Positions 9,647 through 18,900 of a stretch of 64,000 nt of DNA are shown here, piece by piece. Below the pieces are notes generated by a model. The model was given only the letters and a program-made list of their open reading frames with translations, was not told the origin of the DNA and ran no database searches. Source of the DNA: Porites lobata (Eukaryota; Cnidaria; Anthozoa; Scleractinia; Poritidae); NCBI GenBank assembly GCA_942486035.1, contig CALNXK010000171.1:175001-239000 (forward strand). Reading direction: 5' to 3'. Position 1 is the first letter of the stretch, and each line of letters opens with the position of its first letter. The translations under genes and the position numbers were made by a program.

Positions 9647-10854
9647 TCTGATAACGACTCCGACTTGACTCCGTCGCTAGTGAAAACCAACTTTTACTCG
9701 ACTTATGATGGCACATATCTAAATTGTTGGAAACTTTTAGGGACGTACCATATGAAATGCGATGGGGGTGGGGCGAAATACACAACAAGATCAGGTGATA
9801 AGATATTCATGGAAGGGAAACTTAAGTGAACAAATAAGGAAAATGTTGTGAAAAAGATATAATTATTGTAGTTTGAAAATTGTCTTCGTATAAGTTCTAA
9901 AATACTATTACTAGAACTTGTTCTACACCTAGTAGTTATAGAGTTGAACTGTAAAAAGAAGTGTGGCTTTAATAGAGAGCTTTAGATTCGAGGACGAGGT
10001 AGGGTTAGATAAATTATGCTCGAAAATTTGAGCGTTATGCTTTTGGACGTCACTCTTAAAATCATAGCATTATGCTCGAAATTATGCTCAAAGATGCTGG
10101 GTGAATTTTGCGCAAATAAAAAAACAACATAGGGGCTAACATATTATTTCCTTCTTTTAAATAACAACGACGTCTTTGAAATAAGACTGCTCTCATACGG
10201 AGCAAAAAGAGCCAAATGTTAGCAGTCTTTTCAGTTCGGTTCATGACAAGTGAAAACGCTTCGCTGTTTATGTGTGGAGCATAAGGAAGCTATGTTGTAC
10301 TCTCAAACTTACAGGCCTGGGAAGCCAGACATATTAAAGTAAGGTAGCCAGGCCTTCAACAAAGCCTGAAAGGTGTCGAACAGACTAAGTCCATCAATGA
10401 TTCTTAGTGGTTGCTGGACTACTAAGGCAAGAGTTTGTCTGAAATGACCCCGACTGGTCAAAGTGTTCTGATTCGGTGACATCCAGTCCTGAGTTGAATA
10501 AGTGATAATGGCGTCTGGACAAACATTTACGTCAACAGGAGCCTACTACTCTAATCGGCTCCTGACGTCAACTGCTTACAGGAATCGTTGGTCGGATTTG
10601 TTTTATATTGTGACGAGGAACCTTGTCGAAGACTATTAGACCGGAAGCCTTCTCAATTGTATCTGCTGGGACTTGAAACATGTGCAGCGGCGTCTTCTCG
10701 TTGATTGGTTGATTGGGCAATATGTAGGACTGCAACGAGAGATAGAACATGTGACTGATTGTGACGTGATGTGTCTTTTTTAAAGACATGATTGTTAATA
10801 GAGATTTTTAGCTTCACCAGCAACTCTTAAGGGGTTGTTCAACCCCTTATGAGT
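9647..10854. repeat. Segmental duplication, right copy
   Basis: It matches 1-1107 in the same orientation. It includes the terminal ENDOG exon and its 3' flank. Differences include the added stretch near 9893-9950, a 28-bp hairpin-like insertion at 10539-10566 flanked by ACGTCAAC repeats, and an insertion of about 22 bp near 10589-10612. Confidence 0.85.
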
Positions 10855-13800
10855 GGGCCCAAAAGGGCTAACAGATGAATTTCATGGCTTTAAAAAGTCG
10901 AGAAAACGTTCTATCTTCATGATTGATTCCTATTTAAAAGACAGTGCATTTATAGCAGTGAAAAGGGATGCAAAGTTCTAAACAAGGTATGTGAAAGGGG
11001 TACCATTTGTCAATAGAAGGTATATGAAAGGGGTAACTTTTTCGTGGAAAATGGTGTATAAAAGGGTAAGGGGTTGGACCTCGGGGCGGAGCCTCTCCGT
11101 GTAAACATTTGTTGAGTACCCCCTCCCTCCGCCAGGCTTACAAGGGCTGACGCACATATAGGTTCGTCTGTACATATGAATTCTGGAAGTTGCGGTTTAA
11201 CAAGAGAATAACGCACCTGCATTTCCAGTTGGTTGTCGTTTGTCTCTCCTAAGATGATTTTAAAGAAGTGTGTAGGAACGGCTATACGGTTGATACCAAT
11301 CAGCTAGATATCGTAAAAAAAACACTGGAAAATTAGAAACTGCAGAAATTATGAGAAGAACGCTAGTTAGGTGGTGTCTACATGAGAAAACTCGCACCGG
11401 CGCGAGTTTCATACAGGGGTAACTTCTTGATTTCGTATCGCGTTTACGTGTTTGCATGTTCAGTTTTCGTGGCCCCATAGCCCATGACCAATATGACGAT
11501 GCCATTCTGGATTGACGAAAACTAACTGCGCATGCGCTACCCGTTGCAGTCCACAGGCAGACCGACTTCACACCGAACGCATTTACATGATACTGTTACG
11601 AAATTTCGTACCGGAGTGAAATTCTCGCTCCGGTACAACAGCCGGGGTGAATTCACGCCGGTGTTACTCGCGCCGGCTCGACATTTCGTCTCGGTATCAT
11701 GTAAACAAATACAGAGCCACGAAAGGAAACAGGAGTGAGCTCGCGCTGGCGTGATGTAAACTACTAGGCAGAGAAAGCCAAAACATCGTCAAATGTGAAA
11801 GGAAAGTGCGAGGCAGAATGAACGCAACCGCCATTAGTCAAGCCGATTTTCCTCTTTACTGACGCTAAGAAGCGACTTATCACGTCTCACCTTATATTTC
11901 ACGTACAACTGGTTGTCTGCTTCCAGTCTAAAAAAGATTGATATGAAACATTGTATTTTCAATGAAACACTGATAAGAACTTTCTTGCTCACCACCAAAA
12001 TGGATGGGCGTGTCTAAAACTTTTTTTCTTTTTTTAACTTAGAATGTTTAATACTTTGGATCAGGACGAAAGTTGGCGTCGAAATTTGAAATCGTGTCTG
12101 TCGAAAAACATTTATAAACAAAAACACAAAAAACCAGGCATACGTAGCTGTCAGTTTTGTTTTTCCAAAAACTTTCTAAGAAACGCCTTTTAACTAATTG
12201 AACGGCTCAAATAAATATTTCTTTAACAAGAATACTTTGAATAAGGATCTTTTTTTTCCTTTAAATGAAAATCTTAGCTAACAAATCGAACTTATCTGTA
12301 AAGACAGAAATCGATCAACAATCTATCTTTCATTCTTCCCTGTCGAAATCAATACACTGACATCATAAACAAAAACTACAAACATAGCTTACATGCCAGG
12401 CCCGCGTAGTCTGTTTTCCTGAGGGGAGGGGGTAGGGGTGTCTGTACACAGGCTACGTCTGCGTAACTGGCGGTTTTGTTTGTTGAGCGCGCAAATGAGC
12501 TGCAAAGCCACGAAAAGATCAGGGGCACCCAACGACTGTTTTCTGCAAAATATCTGTTCGGAGAAGCAAATATTGCCTAGAATTTTCTGTAACTTGAGCA
12601 TGGCTAAAAATTTCTAGATGGCGGTTCCATTCATGTACAATTTTCGAAGCTTCTTCAATAAATCTGCTACGATTTTCTGAAGTATAATCTTTCACATTTT
12701 ACTCTCCAGGTTGGGCTATTTTTCGAAGTAATAAGAGAACCTAAAATTTTCAGATTCAAAAACGCGATGTAAAGAGGAATTTAAAAAATTCTCACTTTCG
12801 TGAAACGTTAAATTGCATCTAAAATTTTTGGGAAAGCAATACTAGAGCCCTAATATTTTCGAAAAGACACAAGTTCCCCTAGGATGACCTAACAGATACA
12901 AATTTTATAGTTCCACAAAGCATGCATTTCTAGAGATCTAAAAGTGCTCTGGATAGCCTTAAAAAGTGTTCTCAATGTATTTAGGAGGAAACCGTTGTTG
13001 GGTGACCCGGCCTGAAAGATCGGGGCGGAAACAACGAGAAACCTTCACTGCCCGTTCGTGCGACCTTTGCGCGCGTTTTCAGAGCTTTTTCTCTCGCTCA
13101 CCAAACAAACCGCTAGCTATGCCGACTACTACAAACATGTATTTGCGAGCTTAAAAGCCCCAGGCTTACTTTGGCAAGAAGAGAGGTCCAGTTATAACAT
13201 ACACATTCTTGTAAAACCTTGTCAAATGCCGTGAATATTTTTCAAGATGTTCCCAAGCATCTCGGTTAAATCCTGAGCCTGCCTTAAAGAAAGGAAAGAA
13301 AACTTCCGCTGGTGAAATGTTGTCTTAAGACGTACGATACATTTTAAACAGTAGTCTGGGAGACTCGCAAGAAGTCACTCGAGAGCCGCACGCAAATGGG
13401 GACGCGAGTGCGAGAGGCCCTCGCACGCCATAATTTGAGAGCTTGCTCGCAAGCCATTTAAACAGTTGACATGTCTGCTCACCAACTTGTGGACTCATAT
13501 TGCTAAGAAAGAACGTGGCACACATGGAATCCTGAGAAGACCGGTGATTGGCTGCAGCAGCTAGATGACCTCTGTCATATCCACTCATCCTTTGAATTGA
13601 CAAAAACAGTTACATATAGTATATTTTTTGAATTACTCATAAAATAGTCTTCTTGCCATTGGGATCAGTTTACTGTTGTTATAATTTGGTCCAAAAATAT
13701 CGTCAAAATTCCTTTTTCATAGGGGTGTGTGTGTATGTCAAGGGGGGGGGGGGATGAGGAGAGGTTAGGAAGGTTAGTAACTTTAACTTGATAACACCCC

Positions 13801-15785
13801 ACTTCATGTTGCTGGCAGTAATACCTACACCTAGCCTGCGTCGCAGGCACTCTAAACCATCTGTATACAAATGGCCTAGATGATGCATGGGCAAGCTGCA
13901 AAGCAGGCTAACCTACGTCTTGCCTCATGCTCATTCATATTGTGATTACCTATAAACACTTCGCTTTGACACAAGCAGTTAAGTAGCCTTACGGTAAGCT
14001 CTAAGGGGGAGAGGGAGACTCTGGCGGTGGGGTGGTGGGATGGGAGAGTCCCTCAGAGAGCTTGCTGGCAGGCTAGCAGTTCAGTGAAATGAGTTATATA
14101 TTTTCTTTACTCTTCATTCTTAGTGTCAAGGAAACAAACAAGGTTGTTTTTTTTCCTAACGAGTCAGCTGAAAAATCCTCATCTGTATTTATTCCATTGT
14201 GCTGCACAAGCAACCTCGTTTCCATGGATCCAGGGGACAAACAGGAGAGGAAACTGGGAACAAGATTGCTACACAAGGTGGCTTTATCTGGAATCTGTGG
14301 ATAACATCTTGTGATTTATTTGACAGTTTAGTCCTTTTGCTGACAAATATATCCCAGTACGGCTTGCTAAATGAAAGGTGTTTGATTGTGAAATGCACAC
14401 CTGTAATCCTCATTAGAAGTTGAAAACAATGGATGGATAGTTGGATCCTGTGCAAAATCACACTTTCCTCTGTCCAAATCTCTGTTGTACACATTCCTAG
14501 CTGTTAAATGCTACAAACAAGATGTGTTAAGAACTTTTGTAAGTTAAGATGGGAACACCTGTTTCCTAAGAGTGTAAGAGGTTTCCTCGGTATGGCTGTC
14601 ACTAAGGGTCGGGGGTCAGGGATTTCCCCCATCCACTATCACCATGACCCCTGGCTACTTTCAAAGGAAACAAACAGAAAATAGCCAAAAGAACTTCTCG
14701 CCCTAATAATTGCATACATCTGACAACTTGAAATCTTACTGACAACCCTGCTCTTCAGTCATCTGAGATTTCCCTACCAAGTCTACATTATTTCGCTCCT
14801 GCACAAAAAGTAATACATGGAGTAGCCTTAAGATGTGCAAATAAAATGCAAAAACGTTACCTCAGCAACCCAGTTAGCCAGTCTAAGGCGTCGATTGTAA
14901 GAAAGAACATAATCATTCTTGGCCTTTATATTCTCGAAACCTGTTCCAAAAAATATTTGCAGAATGGTGTGAGCCAGATAATTTTTTCTATAAATTTTTC
15001 AGTACATGCAACCTGTGACAAAATCAACCACAAGAAATTTATAAGAACCTACTAGGGTACCCAAAATGCATTATTTCTGATTGTCTGCTCTGACCAAGTC
15101 CTCCATCTACTACATCGCGCTTGGCATGTACCACTGGAAGGAAATTCTCCTGTTGCCTCTTTCTAAAAAATAAAACATTATCTATTCTTGACAAACCAAT
15201 CGATTATCTAAGGTTCTGACATTCAGTATGGGCAGTATGACAGTCTGGCATAGCTGGGATTTGTTTAAGAGGAGCAGTGGGAGGAGGGGGGCACATTGTG
15301 TCACAACCAGGGCACTTACATTGTACCAAACTGTTGTGACAACATACATGCTGTTTTGGGGATAAGCCTGCAAAATGGCTGTATAGATGAGTGCCACGTG
15401 GCAAATTTTAGCCCAAGCAAGAACAGGGGCCTGGGTTGGAATGATGATGGAGGGTGGGGGAAGCACAAAGGAGAAAATGAACAGATCATTATCCAGGAAA
15501 ACAGCGACTCTTTCGATCTCCCTATCTGCAAATTTATAACCCCGCAAGAGACGCTTGCTAAAAAATATGGTAGACGAAAGAATAACAATAGTATAAGTTC
15601 AAATCTGCAATCAAGAAATCAAGTTTGACGGATGTACTTAGCCTGAGTATCAGCCTGATACTCAGGCTTGGATGTACTATGTAAGAACATTTCTTTTCGC
15701 TTTCAAACCTTTCGAAGAACACTCCAAGAATTCCACCAGTCCCAAAAGCCGCAAATGAAACCACGGGAAGGAGACGCCGGCTCAT
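10568..15785 (-). CDS. ENDOG: Mitochondrial endonuclease G
   Basis: DNA/RNA non-specific nuclease of mitochondria. Exons in transcription order: 15785-15689; about 15162-15053; 14940-14861; 14510-14401; 13589-13483; 13278-13170; 11303-11217; 10729-10568. Exon 1 gives a basic and hydrophobic N-terminus (MSRRLLPVVSFAAFGTGGIL), as for mitochondrial import. Exon 3 encodes NDYVLSYNRR. Exon 5 carries the catalytic core SGYDRGHLAAAANHR, with the DRGH histidine and downstream Asn of the family. Later exons encode NVYVITGPLFLP, AVPTHFFK and the C-terminus. Exons 2-6 join in phase. The exon 1/2 boundary is ambiguous: a phase-1 donor at 15688 could pair with an acceptor before about 15183, or a phase-0 option exists. 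Exon 6 ends in phase 2 but exon 7 starts in phase 0, and about 12 residues expected between them were not found, so a small exon is missing from this model. The terminal exon is duplicated at 619-978. Confidence 0.85.
10856..11870. repeat. Sequence present only in the right duplication copy
   Basis: This kilobase has no counterpart between 1107 and 1358. It contains ENDOG exon 7 (11217-11303). It also holds a direct repeat of AAAGGGGTA-type units (10990-11060) and a region of GC-rich inverted motifs (CTCGCACCGGCGCGAG near 11390; CGCTCCGGTAC and CGCCGGTGTTACTCGCGCC at 11620-11680) that look like a MITE fragment. Confidence 0.5.
13363..13458. mobile_element. MITE fragment next to ENDOG exon 5
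   Basis: GGGAGACTCGCAAGAAGTCA and GAGAGCTTGCTCGCAAGCCA bound a segment akin to 8020-8090. It ends about 25 bp from the exon 5 splice donor (GT at 13481-13482). Confidence 0.6.
14590..14760. mobile_element. MITE, GGGATTTCCCCC family, copy 1
   Basis: It runs from GGCTGTCACTAAGG to ACTGACAACCCTGC, with CAGGGATTTCCCCCATC and GGCTACTTTCAAAGGAAA inside. Related copies are at about 40405-40575 (same orientation) and 51333-51507 (reverse). It lies in an ENDOG intron. Confidence 0.65.
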
Positions 15786-15959
15786 CACTGCTATCAAGAG
15801 TCCCTGGAATAAAAAGCTTCCCCTAAATCGCGATTATAAAAGGTAGACGCCAAACGGCAAACAGGAAATGAAAAAAGCATTATTGTAAGATGTTACATAA
15901 GAGTACTCATATATGATGTACCTTCAAGGAAACGAGGAGATCTGGAGATAAAATGCAAA
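15786..15959. promoter_or_regulatory. Putative bidirectional promoter, ENDOG/BAG1
   Basis: The start codons of ENDOG (minus, 15785) and BAG1 (plus, 15960) are 174 bp apart and point away from each other. No TATA box or named factor site was assigned. Shared promoter function is inferred only from spacing. Confidence 0.5.
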
Positions 15960-18900
15960 ATGGCGGACGACGAAGTCCTGCAGTTAACGCTTGTTCACGG
16001 TTAGAAAACTCTTTTAAACGATGAAATTGTTCATAACATTTCTAATAGAGGTTAGATTGTAGCTAAATCTTATGGTGGGGTCCTAGGTTCCAGGAAATAT
16101 CCCGTTGAACTACTCATAAAAGAAGATGGTGGGCCGACTGTGGAAGACCTTGCAAATTTTGCTGCACAGGCGGCAGAGGTTCCTCGCGGATCTCAACGGC
16201 TCATATTTAAAGGTAGTTTGTTTTTGGTAAGATTTACGTATAACCCCATACATTTATTATGCATACGTGGTTCGACTCTATTCATATTAATTAAAATTCT
16301 TGGTTTGCAACCACGTGATTCAGCGCTCATGTTCTATGGCAAAATATTGATAATAATCCAATTATATGTCTTTCCTAGGTAGGGGAACACATATCACTAG
16401 GGATGTGTGTTTCTTAGGTAGAAGAACACATATTACTAGGGATATGTGTTTCCCAGGTGGGGGAACAGATATCACTAGGGATATATGTTTCCCAGCTGGG
16501 GGAACAGATATCACTAGGGATACATGTTTCCCATTTGGGGGAACCCATATCACTAGGGATATGCGTTTCACATTTGGGGGAACACATATCACTACGGATA
16601 TATGTTTCCCAGGTGGGGGAACACATATCACTAGGGATATATGTTCTGCAGGTGGGGGAACACATATCAGTAGGGATATATGTTCTGCAGGTGGGGGAAC
16701 ACATATCACTAGGGATATGTGTTTCCCAGGTGGGAAAACACATATTGCTAGAAATACATTTTTTACTAAGGTGGGGGAACACATATCACTAGGGATACCT
16801 GTTTTGCAGGTGGGGGAACACATATCACTAAGGATATATGTTTCCCAGGTGAGGAAACACATATCACTAGGGATATATGTTTCCCAGGTGGGGGAACACA
16901 TATCACTAAGGATATATGTTTCCCAGGTGGGGAAACACATATTACTAGGGATATGTGTTTCCCAGGCTGGTCAACACATGTTACTAAGGATACGTGTTTC
17001 CCATGTGGGGGAACTCTTATTACTAGGGATATGTGTTTCCCAGGTGGGGGAACACATATCACTAGGGATATATGTTTCATATATGTTCTCCAGGTGGGGG
17101 AACACATATCACTAGGGATATGTGTTTCACAGGTGGGGGATCACATATTGCTAGAAATACGTTTTTACCCAGGTGGGGAACACATATCACTAGGGATATA
17201 TGTTTCCCAGGTGGGGGAACACATATCACTAGGGATATGTGTTTCACAGGTGGGGGATCACATATTGCTAGAAATATGTTTTTACCCAGGTGGGGGAACG
17301 CATATCACTAGGGATACCTGTTTAACAGGTGGGGGAACACATATCACTAAGGATATATGTTTCCCAGGTGGGGAAACACATATCAGAAGGGATATATGTT
17401 TCCCAGGTGGGGAAACACATATCACTATTGCTATGTGTTTCTCAGGTGGGGGAACACATATCACTAGGGATATGTGTTTCCCAGGTGAGGGAACACATAT
17501 CACTAAGGATATATGTTTCCCAGGTGGGGAAACACGTATTACTAGGGATATGTGTTTCCTAGGTGAAGGAACAGATATCACTAGGAGTATGTGTTTCCAA
17601 GGTGGGGGAACAGATATCACTAGGGATACGTGTTTCCCATGTGGGGGGACTCATATCACTAGGGATATGTGCTTACTAGGGGGGGAACACATATCACTAG
17701 GGGTACCTGTTTTCCAGATCGGGGAGCACATATCACTAGGGATATGTTTTTCACTAGGGATATGTGTTTCCCAGGTCGGGGAACACATATCACTAGGGAT
17801 ATGTGTTTCCCAGACGGGAACATCTTAAGCCAGGGAAAAAATAAGCACCACACATGTATCAGAACAGCAGCTGGCAATCCAGCCTACACATTTATATGTT
17901 GTGGTTCAAGTTGATCCTTGGTTTAACTTTTGTTTTCTTTTGTTTCAAATTCATTATCATACGTTACCATACCCAAAACCAAAAGAAAATAAAATTTAAA
18001 CCAACGATAAAATTAAACCACAACCTATGTACCTAATTCTTTCAGCCATGACAGAAATTCATCCCACGCATTTGTATATACCTTGTCCTGTAAGCCATTG
18101 CTTAGGAAGAAGAAGTTGGGAAACTAGGAGTAAAACAGAATCGCTTGCCATTTATTTGCATCTCGTTGAATAAAAAAGTGCCTACTGTCTTTACTTTGTT
18201 CTTTATAGCATTGTGACTAGTTGTGTGGCATTCTGAAGTTGCTCTGGGAACTGACCTAACACTTAAAGGGGCTGTGTCGCGACAGTGCAGTTCATTTTGT
18301 TTGATTTTGCCAATTACTCGCCCTTAATCACTAGGGAACTTAAAGTAAGCAAAGGAATTACAAGTAAATGACAAAATCAAAGATCAGAGACGAACAAGTA
18401 TGTCTCCTGAGCATTATTTTTGAAGTTGCAAGCGGCAGGGATTAACTTTGAAAAACTGTTAGGCTGAACAGTTTTCAAAAACCCTAATTTCAATCTGTTT
18501 CAATCTTCTTCAGTTTTGCCCATCCGTGGCATCTGTTGTTTCTCTTATGATATATTTAACCTTCCTTTAAAGCTTTAAGCGATTATTTTTATGTTTCTCT
18601 TAATTTAACGGGCATTCTGTAATTTCCTAATTTGGCTGAATTTTGTGACACAGCTCCTTTAAGTGGACTGAATAATGACGTTAGTGAGCCGTTTGTTGAC
18701 CATAAATCAGCTCGACAATGTCTTCCAGCCTTTTTGAAACTTTTTTGCTTAGTCCTTGCTAAGTCATGCCTATTTTATGGTAGCAGTTGAAAATGAACAT
18801 TAAGAATAAGAGAAAGTGTCTTCTATATTTTTAGGGCAGTCTCTAACAGAGTTTGCAAAGCCACTTATGACATTTGGTATAAAGAGGGGTAGTAAAGTTA

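Larger units (their letters stand above)
8939..9691. mobile_element. Foldback element with (C/A)GAGTCGGAGTCGT ends
   Basis: The left end, GCTGGTTTTCACTAGTGAC followed by GAGTCGGAGTCGTAAG, is matched inversely at the right end by GACTCCGTCGCTAGTGAAAA. The right end alone is also present at 1-45. The element starts 17 bp after the stop codon of the VEGF-like gene, so it may supply part of that gene's 3' UTR. A SINE-like insert lies at 9175-9260. Confidence 0.8.

Noticed and set aside
11260..11571. 103-codon minus-strand frame
   Set aside because: It crosses the ENDOG exon 7 acceptor in a different frame and reads repeat sequence.
16376..17817. Possible CRISPR array
   Set aside because: The units are contiguous 39-mers with no unique spacers, and the sequence is an animal gene intron.
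16366..17828. Long open frames on both strands (up to 291 codons) over the 39-bp array
   Set aside because: They arise because the unit length is a multiple of three and has few stops. Several frames are open at once, they lie inside a BAG1 intron, and no start context or splice logic supports them.
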